From NCBI RefSeq assembly GCF_018986735.1, contig NZ_CP065521.1, forward strand, positions 1,674,001-1,738,000: a DNA stretch of 64,000 bases, written 5' to 3'. This DNA is from Schaalia sp. 19OD2882. Lineage in GTDB: Bacteria; Actinomycetota; Actinomycetes; Actinomycetales; Actinomycetaceae. Positions 36,631 through 45,248 of this stretch are shown in pieces. How positions within the stretch are numbered: position 1 is the first letter of the stretch; every line of letters begins with the position of its first letter. The notes under the pieces were generated by a model that saw only the letters and a program-made list of their open reading frames with translations, made no database searches and was not told the DNA's origin. A program made the translations under genes and the position numbers.

Positions 36631-36700
36631 ACCTACCGACGCTGCTGCCTTCCTACCGACGTTGCCCCGTCGGTAGGAAGGTCATGACGTCGGTGGCAGG
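36631..36700. repeat. 20-bp-period iteron-like repeats, right copy
   Basis: ACCGAC at 36635 and 36655 keeps the 20-base period. CCTACCGAC (36652-36660) and GTCGGTAGG (36669-36677) form a perfect 9-bp hairpin with an 8-base loop. CGTCGGTAGGAAGGTCAT at 36668-36685 is identical to 35342-35359 and in the same orientation. The copy lies between the DUF559 gene and dnaG. Confidence 0.75.
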
Positions 36701-36771
36701 ACCACGATGGCGCTGCCGAAGTCAGAAAGTCGGCGGCACGGTCACCGTCACCAGGGGCATCCGGGCCATGC

Positions 36772-38745
36772 TCACTGGTCGTGGATGGTGAAGCGTTGGC
36801 GCCGCTGCTCCAGGCGCATGAGCTCCGCGAAGGCCTGTGCGTGGGCCGGATCCTCTTCCGACAGGCGCTGGAGGGCCGCCCTGGCCTCCCCCGTGCGGCG
36901 AGTGAGGTCCATGCGCACCATCGCCGCCATGAGGCCCCGGCAGTAGTCACGCATCTGCTCCTCCCGGTCCTGGTCCAAAGGGGCCACCACCATCTGAGAG
37001 ACCGCGTCACCGACCACGGGCCCCGCGAAGTCGCGCACGGACTCGACGAAACGTCTGGTGGCCATGAGGACTGCGCGTTCACCCACGCCCTCGCGAGTTT
37101 CTTCCTGGCCCAGCAGATCCTGGAACAGGGCCAGGCCGCCCGCAGCTCGAATGGCGTCATGCACCGCGCGGTGGGTGGGTACCGTGAAGGAGGAGCCGTC
37201 GAGCTCCTCGAAGCCGGAACCGATGAGGTCCATCGGCCGCTGCAGCAACGCCTCCAACGCTTGACGTTCGACGCGGGAGACCGGGTCCTCCGGCCCTCGG
37301 CGTTCACGCGGCGCAGGCCTGCCGGCACCGGCCATGGCCGGACGCCCCGGCTCGGGCGCACTGTCCTGACGGTGTCGCGAGGTGGCGGAGGCCTGACGGA
37401 CGGCCCTGTTCACCTCGGTCACATCCATGCCCAGCCATCCGGCAAGTGAACGCGAATACTCGCTGCGCAGGGCCCGGTCCTTGATGCCGGCAACCACAGG
37501 CGCGCCAGAACGCAGGGCGCTCACCCTGCCCTCGGCGGTGCGCAGGTCGACGCGGGCCAGCACCGAGCGGATGACGAATTCGAAGAGGGGAATGCGTGAG
37601 GACACGAGTTCCTTGACGGCCTCGTTGCCGCGTGCCATGCGCAGTTCGCAGGGGTCCATGCCGGAAGACTCCACGGCCACGAAGGTCTGGGCAGCGAAGT
37701 TCTGGTCCTCGCTGAAGGCGCGAAGTGCGGCCTTTTGTCCGGCGGCGTCCCCGTCGAAGGTGAAGATCACCTCTCCCCCATGGGCACGCCCGTCGGTCAG
37801 GACCACCCCGGCGGCGGGGTCCGCGCTGTCGCCCAGCAGGCGCCGCACGATCCGCACGTGGTCGGGGCCGAAGGCGGTGCCACAGGTGGCCACCGCACAG
37901 CGTACGTCGGCCACATGGGCGGCCATGACATCGGTGTACCCCTCGACGATGACGACCCGTCGCCCTCGTGAGATCTCCTTTCGGGCAAGGTCCAACCCGT
38001 ACAGAACCTGCGACTTCTTGTAGATGGGGGTCTCCGGGGTGTTCAGGTACTTCGGCGAGTCCTCGGAATCGTCCAGACGCCGGGCACCGAAGCCGACGGT
38101 TGCCCCGGACACGTCGCGGATCGGCCACACCAGTCGTCCTCGGAAACGGTCGTAGATGCCACGGTTGCCCTGAGAGGCAAGGCCCCCGGTGACCAGCTCC
38201 TGGTCGGTGAATCCTCTTGAACGCAGGTGGCGGGTCAAGGAGTCCCAGGACTTGGGGGCGTAGCCGACACCGAAGTGCCGGCACATCGCTTCGTTGAAGC
38301 CGCGCTGGGCCAGGAAAGTCCGACCCACGTGCGCCTCGGGAGAATTGAGCTGCCCCTGGTAGAACTCCTCGGCAGCGCGGTGGGCGTCGAGCAGACGTTG
38401 GCGCCTTCCCGGCTCCTCCGTGCGAACCGGACGGCCCCCGTCCTCGTAGTGCAGGGTCACGCCGGCCTTCTGGGCAAGCATCTCCACGGCCTCGGAGAAG
38501 CCCATGTGGTTGATCTCGCGGACGAAGGCGATGACGTCACCACCCTGCCCGCATCCGAAGCAGTGCCACATACCCACTGCGGGACGCACATGGAAACTGG
38601 GGGTGCGCTCGTCATGGAAAGGACACAAACCCTTGAGGGATCCGACTCCGGCGGTGCGCAGGGTGACGTGTTCGCCGACAATCTCCTCGATCCGCACCGC
38701 GTCCTTGACCGCGCGTACATCCTCTTCCCTGATGCGACCCGCCAT
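36772..38745 (-). CDS. dnaG: DNA primase
   Basis: Makes RNA primers at the replication fork; 657 residues. The zinc-binding domain uses Cys41, His44, Cys62 and Cys65 (CPFHDERTPSF ... CFGCGQGGD). The polymerase/TOPRIM core includes VVIVEGYTDVMA near 265 and IFTFDGDAAGQKAAL near 330. The C-terminal 150 residues, after a variable basic-proline linker, are the helicase-interaction domain. It follows dgt after 55 bases, a common actinobacterial pair. Confidence 0.96.
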   Translation of the reverse strand: MAGRIREEDVRAVKDAVRIEEIVGEHVTLRTAGVGSLKGLCPFHDERTPSFHVRPAVGMWHCFGCGQGGDVIAFVREINHMGFSEAVEMLAQKAGVTLHYEDGGRPVRTEEPGRRQRLLDAHRAAEEFYQGQLNSPEAHVGRTFLAQRGFNEAMCRHFGVGYAPKSWDSLTRHLRSRGFTDQELVTGGLASQGNRGIYDRFRGRLVWPIRDVSGATVGFGARRLDDSEDSPKYLNTPETPIYKKSQVLYGLDLARKEISRGRRVVIVEGYTDVMAAHVADVRCAVATCGTAFGPDHVRIVRRLLGDSADPAAGVVLTDGRAHGGEVIFTFDGDAAGQKAALRAFSEDQNFAAQTFVAVESSGMDPCELRMARGNEAVKELVSSRIPLFEFVIRSVLARVDLRTAEGRVSALRSGAPVVAGIKDRALRSEYSRSLAGWLGMDVTEVNRAVRQASATSRHRQDSAPEPGRPAMAGAGRPAPRERRGPEDPVSRVERQALEALLQRPMDLIGSGFEELDGSSFTVPTHRAVHDAIRAAGGLALFQDLLGQEETREGVGERAVLMATRRFVESVRDFAGPVVGDAVSQMVVAPLDQDREEQMRDYCRGLMAAMVRMDLTRRTGEARAALQRLSEEDPAHAQAFAELMRLEQRRQRFTIHDQ

Positions 38746-38800
38746 GACCGCAGTCTACCGAGAGGGCCTCCCACGACTCCCGACGAGGTCGGGGCGGGCC

Positions 38801-40117
38801 TCACAGTTGACTGGAGAGCAGCCCGCACAGCCGCGCGTGCCACCGCGAGGCCGAAGCGTCCGTGAGGGAGGCCACCTGGTCGATGACGACCCTCAGGCGC
38901 TCCTCCTCACTCGACGCCCTCCTCCACGCGTCGGCGAAGATCGGCTCCATCACCTCCGGCCCTCCCTCGACCAGCGCATCGACCAGATCCGCCAAAAGGG
39001 TGCGCTGCTGGTAGTAAATCGGCTCGGACTCGCGCGGAGACATCACGTACTCGACGGCGATGCCCTTGAGGACCTGGATCTCGGCGCGCGTGGAAGCCGG
39101 CACGATGAGGTCCGCCCCATAGCGGCCCAGTCGCCCCTGACCGTGCTGCTCACGGGTGGCGGCCACGGCGGCCCCGCAGAAGCGGCCGATGAGCTGCGAC
39201 GTCAGGTCCTTCAGACGGGCAAGGTCAGCCCACGACCCGTCGAATGAGGACAACCAGCGGGGCGAGGCCACGAGGCGCTCGACAGCACCTTCGATCTCCG
39301 CACGCCCCAACGCATCCCCGTACCAGGCGATGGCGCGGTCCACGACGTGGGCGACCACGGAGTCGTCACGCAGGCGTGCCGGGTCGAACTTGCCGGTGGC
39401 CACGGCGTCCTCGACGTCGTGCACCGAGTAGGCCACGTCGTCGGACAGGTCCATGATCTGGGCCTCAAGGCACCTGCGTCCCTCAGGGGCTCCTTGACGC
39501 ATCCATTCGAAGACCTCCGCATCGTCCTCGTGGACGGAGTACTTGCGCAGGGACTTGACCGGATCGGGCCCCTCGCCACGAACCCACGGGTACTTGCAGA
39601 TGGCGTCCAGTGTCGCGCGCGTGAGATTCAGGCCCGCAGGCACACCGCCGGGGCCCAGCACCTTGGGCTCCAAGCGGGTGACCAGTCGCAGCGTCTGGGC
39701 GTTTCCCTCGAAGCCACCGCAGGCTCGACCCAGTTCATCGAGCACCTTCTCGCCGTTGTGGCCGAACGGCGGGTGCCCCAGGTCATGACTGAGGCACGCC
39801 GCATCCACCACATCCGGGTCGGCGCCCAGTAGTTTGCCGAGCTCACGACCAACCTGGGCGACCTCCAGGGAGTGGGTCAGACGGGTCCGCACGAAGTCGT
39901 CGGAGGCGGGACCCACCACTTGGGTCTTTTCCCCCAAGCGGCGCAGGGCCGAGCAGTGCAGCACCCGTGCCCGGTCCCTCTCGAAGTCCGTGCGCACCGG
40001 CGACTTCGGTTCCTCAGGCACCCAGCGTTCTTGGTCACGGGCGTCGTAGGACCAGTCCTGGTCGCTCGCGCGGGGAGTGGGGACAAGGCCGGGTCCAGTG
40101 CTCACACCGGGCAGCAT
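38801..40117 (-). CDS. dgt: dGTP triphosphohydrolase-like HD-domain protein
   Basis: HD-superfamily dNTP triphosphohydrolase of 438 residues. The metal-binding residues are in RLTHSLEVAQVGREL (His near 93), CLSHDLGHPPFGHNGE (the HD pair) and a later DLSDDVAYSVHDVEDAV. It probably hydrolyses dGTP to deoxyguanosine and triphosphate to balance nucleotide pools. The ATG at 40117 gives an N-terminus close to the family pattern; a GTG four codons on is also possible. Confidence 0.93.
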   Translation of the reverse strand: MLPGVSTGPGLVPTPRASDQDWSYDARDQERWVPEEPKSPVRTDFERDRARVLHCSALRRLGEKTQVVGPASDDFVRTRLTHSLEVAQVGRELGKLLGADPDVVDAACLSHDLGHPPFGHNGEKVLDELGRACGGFEGNAQTLRLVTRLEPKVLGPGGVPAGLNLTRATLDAICKYPWVRGEGPDPVKSLRKYSVHEDDAEVFEWMRQGAPEGRRCLEAQIMDLSDDVAYSVHDVEDAVATGKFDPARLRDDSVVAHVVDRAIAWYGDALGRAEIEGAVERLVASPRWLSSFDGSWADLARLKDLTSQLIGRFCGAAVAATREQHGQGRLGRYGADLIVPASTRAEIQVLKGIAVEYVMSPRESEPIYYQQRTLLADLVDALVEGGPEVMEPIFADAWRRASSEEERLRVVIDQVASLTDASASRWHARLCGLLSSQL

Positions 40118-40265
40118 AGCTTCTCAGGGGTGACGCCCTCGGGGAACTCGAAGGACCCCACCCAATCCAGGGGCTCCCGTTCATGAGAATCTCCTCATGC
40201 GCTTCTGTTCCGCTTCCAATCCGGATGGGCTTGACTGGGGTGCAAGACGAACCCGAGGAGGCACC

Positions 40266-40616
40266 ATGGACGCCCAACGCCTACGCATCGGAGCCCTGGT
40301 CGCCCTGATCGCCCTGACAGCGGTCCTGCTGGTCTGGGCGGTAGTGACCTTGGCGAGTCCCGCCTCCCCCACCGTGAGTCGGCCCGCAGTCGTCCTGGAG
40401 CAGAGCTCCACCCCACCCGCGAGTGGATCCCAATCGGGCGCCCGGGTGCCGACGCCGCCCGTTGTCCCGGCGAAACCAAGTGTCCCGACGTCACCGAGCG
40501 TGCCGGCGACACCAAGTGCGCCAGTGGTGCAGACACCCGAAGAAGTACCGCCTCCACCACCCATCGACCTCGACGACCCCGATGACGACGATGTGGATGA
40601 CGACACGGACGACTGA
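40266..40616 (+). CDS. Small membrane-anchored proline-rich/acidic protein
   Basis: Protein of 116 residues with one N-terminal membrane helix (about 8-30, LVALIALTAVLLVWAVV) after a short basic segment. An outward Ser/Pro/Thr-rich linker with imperfect PSVPTSP/PSVPATP repeats follows, and the C-terminal 20 residues are almost all Asp with some Pro. No enzymatic domain. GAGGAGG lies just upstream of the ATG. It is divergent from dgt and convergent with the response regulator. Function unknown; the acidic tail could bind cations. Confidence 0.68.
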   Translation: MDAQRLRIGALVALIALTAVLLVWAVVTLASPASPTVSRPAVVLEQSSTPPASGSQSGARVPTPPVVPAKPSVPTSPSVPATPSAPVVQTPEEVPPPPPIDLDDPDDDDVDDDTDD

Positions 40617-40673
40617 TCCGTCGGGCGCTTCGGCCAGAGCCCGCAAGCGGTCGGAACACCCGCCCATGCGGGG

Positions 40674-41330
40674 TCAGGCCAGCCGGTACCCCATGCCGCG
40701 CACGGTCTCGAAACGCTCCTTGCCGAGCTTGGCCCGCAGATACGACACGTAGACGTCGACCACATTCGACTCCGGGTCGAAGTCGAGTCCCCACACCGCT
40801 GCCAAGAGCTGTTCACGGCTGAGGACTTGACCGGCGTTGCGCAGGAACACCTCGGTCAGAGCGAACTCACGGGCCGACAGGTCGACCCATCCTGAACCGA
40901 CGTCGGCCCGACGGCTCCGCAGGTCCAAGGTGAGTCCCGAATGTGAAAGCCGGTCCGCGCGAGTCGCGGGCTCCGTTCGCAGGCGAGCACGGACCCGGGC
41001 GAGCAACTCTTCGAAGGAGAACGGCTTGGGCATGTAGTCGTCCGCGCCGCCCTCCAGGCCCGCCACCTTGTCCGCCACGGAGGAACGGGCGGTCAACATG
41101 ATGACGGGGGTGCCCGAACCCTGGCCCCTGATCCTGTCCAGCACCTCGAATCCGTCGATGTCGGGAAGACCGACGTCCAGGATGACCAGGTCGACTCCAC
41201 CCGAGAGCACCAGTTCGACCGCCATGAGTCCTGACTCGGTCACGCTGGGCGAATAACCGGCCGCCTTGAGCCCCTTCGATACGAAGGCCGCGATCCGCGC
41301 CTCGTCCTCGACGATGAGGATCGTCCCCAT
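40674..41330 (-). CDS. OmpR-family response regulator
   Basis: Two-component response regulator of 218 residues. The receiver domain has phospho-acceptor Asp52 in LVILDVGLPD, with acidic pair VEDE at 7-10 and the lysine in MPKPF. The C-terminal winged helix ends in the usual VDVYVSYLRAKL and VRGMGYRLA. It lies 18 bases downstream of its probable kinase. The gene order is kinase first, the reverse of most OmpR-type pairs. Targets are unknown; the glycan operon directly upstream is a plausible one. Confidence 0.92.
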   Translation of the reverse strand: MGTILIVEDEARIAAFVSKGLKAAGYSPSVTESGLMAVELVLSGGVDLVILDVGLPDIDGFEVLDRIRGQGSGTPVIMLTARSSVADKVAGLEGGADDYMPKPFSFEELLARVRARLRTEPATRADRLSHSGLTLDLRSRRADVGSGWVDLSAREFALTEVFLRNAGQVLSREQLLAAVWGLDFDPESNVVDVYVSYLRAKLGKERFETVRGMGYRLA

Positions 41331-41348
41331 GGTCCCTCCTCGTTCCTG

Positions 41349-42848
41349 TCATGGTCTCGCGGGGCGGGTCCCGCATTGGCTCGTGTCCGCCGGAATTCGG
41401 GTCGGCAGGCACATGGTGAAGCGGGAGCCGCGTCCCTCCAAAGAGGCGATCTGCAGGGTGCCGCCGTGAGCAGCGACAATGCTCTCGACGATGTCCAGTC
41501 CCAGCCCGGAACCGGCCCGTCGCCGCTTGGCCTCGTCAGTGCGTTCGAAACGCTGTCGGACCCGCTCCAGGTCGCCGGCGGCGATGCCGATCCCCTCGTC
41601 CTCGACCCACAGGAACACCTGGCCGTCCTCCACACGGGACCCCAACTGGATCAGCGAGTCCTTGTCGGAGTACTTCACTGCGTTGCCGGCCAACTGGAGC
41701 CATGCCTGCGTCACACGAGCCGGGTCCACCACGACAGTGCCCTGAGCAATGCTCACCGTCTGCCACTGGCGCGCTCCCAGGGCACACGCCTTGTCCGCCA
41801 CCTGTGTGGTGAGCTGGCCCAGGTCGCATTCGACCGGGACCACGAAATCCTCGGACTGCGAGGAGGCAAGGACCAACAAGTCGTTGACCAGGCGCCCCAT
41901 CCGGTCCAGTTCGTCGATGGCCACCTCCCGGGTCTCGGCCACGTCCGCCGGATCATTCGGGTCGAGCAATTCGAGGTGGCCACGCACGACGGTGATCGGT
42001 GTGCGCAGCTCGTGCCCCACATCGTCGAGAAGCGCATTGCGGCCCTCCACGGCCCGTTGGACCCGATCGAGCATCCTGTTGAAGGCTCCGGCCAGCCCCG
42101 CGAGATCGTCCCTGCCGCGCACCGTCACACGCGAGGTCAGGTCGGACTCGTCGATGTCGTCCGCGGCCCGCCTGAGGACCCCGATCGGTCGCAGCAACCT
42201 GCCGACGACCAGCATGGCGACTGTGCCTTCGAGCAGCAAAGTGGCCAGGGCGACCACGGAGTACAGGACCATGATCCGCTTGAGTTCGGCATTGCGTCGG
42301 TCCAGGTCCACCACCCGCACCAAGGTCGCGCTCTCACCCGCTGCCCGGACCGGGACCAGGAGCACCCTGTAATGGGCCGACGAGGTTGTCACGGAGTCCA
42401 CCACGGAATCCGATCCACGCAGCATCGGCGTCAATGCGGCCATGAGTTCCGTGTCGCCCTCCGGTTGGAACCCCTCAGGAGGCGCCTGGGCCGCCTGTTC
42501 ACCGGACATGGGCCCTTCCTTGGCCGGCACCCAACGCAGGCGTTCACCTTGGAATCCGAGTTCGCCTTCGTCGGGACCCAGGACACTGTGGGCAAGGTGA
42601 GTGCGTACCACGGCCGCCGGGTCGGAGAAGGGCCGGCCGGTCCACGGGTCGACCCCGCCGGAGGCCAGGTCCTGGACCTGGGTGCGCACCCGCAGCAGGT
42701 GCTCGGTCACCTCGGCGTCCGAACTGCGCACATGCAGGACGGTGACCATTGTGCCGGAGGTACCCAGGGCGCAGGCTGCGACGACGAACATCGCCCACAT
42801 GATGCGGGTGCGGATGGTGATTCCGCGCGCGCCCTGTGCCACCCCCAT
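41349..42848 (-). CDS. Sensor histidine kinase
   Basis: Membrane kinase of 499 residues. Two membrane helices (about 15-37 and 192-214) enclose an extracytoplasmic sensor of about 150 residues with no recognised fold. A HAMP region follows, then the dimerisation helix with phospho-acceptor His279 in DDVGHELRTPI. The ATPase domain has N box NAVKYSD, DEGIGI and GSGLGLDIV. ATG 42848 places the first helix correctly. It lies 31 bases after ugd and 18 bases before its regulator gene. Confidence 0.92.
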   Translation of the reverse strand: MGVAQGARGITIRTRIMWAMFVVAACALGTSGTMVTVLHVRSSDAEVTEHLLRVRTQVQDLASGGVDPWTGRPFSDPAAVVRTHLAHSVLGPDEGELGFQGERLRWVPAKEGPMSGEQAAQAPPEGFQPEGDTELMAALTPMLRGSDSVVDSVTTSSAHYRVLLVPVRAAGESATLVRVVDLDRRNAELKRIMVLYSVVALATLLLEGTVAMLVVGRLLRPIGVLRRAADDIDESDLTSRVTVRGRDDLAGLAGAFNRMLDRVQRAVEGRNALLDDVGHELRTPITVVRGHLELLDPNDPADVAETREVAIDELDRMGRLVNDLLVLASSQSEDFVVPVECDLGQLTTQVADKACALGARQWQTVSIAQGTVVVDPARVTQAWLQLAGNAVKYSDKDSLIQLGSRVEDGQVFLWVEDEGIGIAAGDLERVRQRFERTDEAKRRRAGSGLGLDIVESIVAAHGGTLQIASLEGRGSRFTMCLPTRIPADTSQCGTRPARP

Positions 42849-42879
42849 TGGCCCATTGTCACTGCTGTCCACCCGGGTG

Positions 42880-44226
42880 TCACGCCTTGAGGACGGTCTG
42901 CACACCGGCCCGTCCGAGTCCCACGTGCTCCCATCCGGCGTCCACCCAGCGTGCGCGAGGCAGGGCGTTTCGTCCGTCGATGACCAGCGGAGTGGAAACC
43001 AGCTCGGCAACGCGCCACGGGTCGAGGGCGACGAAGTGCTCCCATTCGGTGAGCAACACGACGACGTCGGCTTCGGCCAGGGCGGTTTCGAGGTCCTCCT
43101 CAAGGTCGAGCCCGGTGACCTCGCGAGCCAGTGTCGGCAGCGCCTTCGGATCGTTCACACTCACATGGGCGCCCGCCTCGTGGAGGCGCAGGGCCACGTC
43201 GACCGCCGGCGAGTCCCTGATGTCGTCGCTGTCGGGCTTGAAAGCCGCCCCCAACACGCACACCTTCGCCCCGACGATGCCGCCGGGAACCTTTTCGCGC
43301 ACCAGGTCGACGACCTTTTGGCGTCGACGCAGGTTGATGGCCTCGACGTCTTCAAGGAAGTCGAGCGCATCGCCGACCCCGAGTTCATGTGCTCGCGCGC
43401 GAAAGGCGCGAATGTCCTTGGGCAGGCACCCTCCTCCGAATCCGACGCCGGCGCGCAGGAAGAGGTTCCCGATGCGCGAATCGCGTCCTATGGCGTCGGC
43501 CAGGACGGTGACATCGGCCCCGGCGGCCTCGCAGACCTCGGCCATCGCATTGATGAAACTGATCTTCGTGGCGAGGAAGGAGTTGGCCGCGACCTTGATG
43601 AGTTCGGCTGTCTCCAGGTCGGTGAGGAGCCGTGGGATGCCCTCGCCCAGCAAAGGGGCGTAGACGGAGTCGAGGAGCTGTTTCGCGTACTCCGCGCAAT
43701 CCTGGTGCTCGGGCAGTCCGTAGACGATGCGGTCGGGATGCAAGGTGTCCTCGATGGCGAAACCCTCTCGCAGGAACTCCGGGTTCCACATGAGGACCGC
43801 TCCGGTGGGAGCAAGGCGCTGTGCGAGCCGGCGCGCGGTGCCCACTGGCACCGTGGACTTGCCCACGACCAGGGTCCGCCTGCCCGGGCGCAGCACCTTG
43901 GCCAAGGCCTCCACTGCCCGGTCGAGGTGACTCAGGTCGGCGCTGCCCTCGGGGTCCCCCTGCGGCGTGCCCACGCACAGGAAATGGACATCGACGGCGT
44001 CCAGGTCGGCCATGGCGGCGTCCTCGACGAAACGGAGTCGCCGACGGCGCACTTCGCGTGCCAGGAGGGAGTCGAGCCCGGGTTCGTGGAAGGGCGCTCG
44101 ACCGGCAGCCAGAGCACGCCGGCGCCGGGCGTCGACCTCGATTCCGACGACCTCGTGACCCAGGCCGGCCATGCACGCCGCGTGCACCGCCCCCAGGTAC
44201 CCGCAGCCGATGACTGAAATCCTCAT
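42880..44226 (-). CDS. ugd: UDP-glucose 6-dehydrogenase
   Basis: Oxidises UDP-glucose to UDP-glucuronate with NAD+. It has 448 residues, normal for the family. The N-terminal Rossmann motif is VIGCGYLGAVHAACMA, the catalytic Cys267 lies in GFGGGCLPKD, and KVAANSFLATKISFINAMAE and GAAFKPDSDDIRDSP are typical. Related nucleotide-sugar dehydrogenases acting on GDP-mannose are possible but less likely. It is the last gene of the glycan operon, 5 bases after the kinase-like gene, and implies a uronic acid in the product. Confidence 0.93.
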   Translation of the reverse strand: MRISVIGCGYLGAVHAACMAGLGHEVVGIEVDARRRRALAAGRAPFHEPGLDSLLAREVRRRRLRFVEDAAMADLDAVDVHFLCVGTPQGDPEGSADLSHLDRAVEALAKVLRPGRRTLVVGKSTVPVGTARRLAQRLAPTGAVLMWNPEFLREGFAIEDTLHPDRIVYGLPEHQDCAEYAKQLLDSVYAPLLGEGIPRLLTDLETAELIKVAANSFLATKISFINAMAEVCEAAGADVTVLADAIGRDSRIGNLFLRAGVGFGGGCLPKDIRAFRARAHELGVGDALDFLEDVEAINLRRRQKVVDLVREKVPGGIVGAKVCVLGAAFKPDSDDIRDSPAVDVALRLHEAGAHVSVNDPKALPTLAREVTGLDLEEDLETALAEADVVVLLTEWEHFVALDPWRVAELVSTPLVIDGRNALPRARWVDAGWEHVGLGRAGVQTVLKA

Positions 44227-44231
44227 TGCTC

Positions 44232-45248
44232 TCACTCTCCTTGGGTGGATGCGTGTGTCCACGAGCGGATGCCCGTGTGGCGAAGACAGTGGTCGACCCA
44301 TGCCGGCAGCCAAGAGGCGTCCGAGGGTCTGAAGGCGTGGACGAGGGCGATGCGCAGTCGGGCGGCCTCGAGGTAGGCGTCCATGTCGGCGCTGCGGAGG
44401 TCCAGGCGGGTGGCGAGGTCGTCGAGGCCGTCGAGGATCGCCCCGTGGACCCTTGCATCGGAGCGCCCGCACAGGTGGGAGACCTCGGCGTGTGCCCGTA
44501 GATTCGCCAGGTCGACTTCCGGGGCCGCCCGGCAGGCGGTGTCCAGGTCGATCAGCCAGACCTTTTCGCCGTCCCACAGGATCTGACCGTCATGCAGGTC
44601 CCGATGGGCCAGGACCCGCCGGGATCCGGCCCGGGTCAGGAGTTCGCCGAGACGGCGGATGCGGGTCTCCACGTGGGCGTGTGGATCGATGAGTCCATGC
44701 ACTCGCACCTGTTCCAGCCAGTGTCTGAGGACACGGGCTTCGTCGGCGCCCTCGTGGAGCGGGAGCCGGTCGTCGTCGGTGCTGCGGAAGACCAGCGGCC
44801 ACTCCTCCATGAGGGTTCGCCATCCGTCCACGCCTTCGGCTCCGCTGCGGCGAAGTTCTGCCCCCGGTGCCCGCCGGGTGAAGAGGTGGGCGTGGTCGTG
44901 GTCGATGAGAGCGGGAACTTTGAGTGCATCAGTGGCGTGTGTGCGGAAGGCTTCCATTGCGTCCGCGAGGGCGTCGGCTCGGCCGGGCCGTACGCTCTTG
45001 ACGACCCCGTCGGACCAGATGCGCACCGCGCGTCTGCCCAGTCTGTGGACGACCAGGGTTGCCTGCAGGCCCGCAGGAGGCGATGGCACGGCGGGGTCGA
45101 CGCCATGGGGTTGGCGATGGACCCGCCCTTGTGAGTCGATCCGACCTGCACGCAGCAGACCGTCCTCGTCGATCCCCTCCCACACGAGGGAGCCGTCGCT
45201 GCCCGGCCAGGCACGGCGGACACCCGGGAGCTGTTCCAGGATTGCCAT
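44232..45248 (-). CDS. APH-fold small-molecule kinase A
   Basis: Protein of 338 residues in the aminoglycoside-phosphotransferase/choline-kinase superfamily. The N-lobe carries the ATP-binding lysine in DGVVKSVRPG. The catalytic loop is LAHRDLHDGQILW and the metal-binding segment WLIDLDTACRAAPEVDLANL. The substrate is unknown; in a glycosyltransferase/exporter operon a sugar or a glycan precursor is more likely than an antibiotic. ATG 45248 overlaps the preceding stop codon as ATGA. Confidence 0.82.
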   Translation of the reverse strand: MAILEQLPGVRRAWPGSDGSLVWEGIDEDGLLRAGRIDSQGRVHRQPHGVDPAVPSPPAGLQATLVVHRLGRRAVRIWSDGVVKSVRPGRADALADAMEAFRTHATDALKVPALIDHDHAHLFTRRAPGAELRRSGAEGVDGWRTLMEEWPLVFRSTDDDRLPLHEGADEARVLRHWLEQVRVHGLIDPHAHVETRIRRLGELLTRAGSRRVLAHRDLHDGQILWDGEKVWLIDLDTACRAAPEVDLANLRAHAEVSHLCGRSDARVHGAILDGLDDLATRLDLRSADMDAYLEAARLRIALVHAFRPSDASWLPAWVDHCLRHTGIRSWTHASTQGE

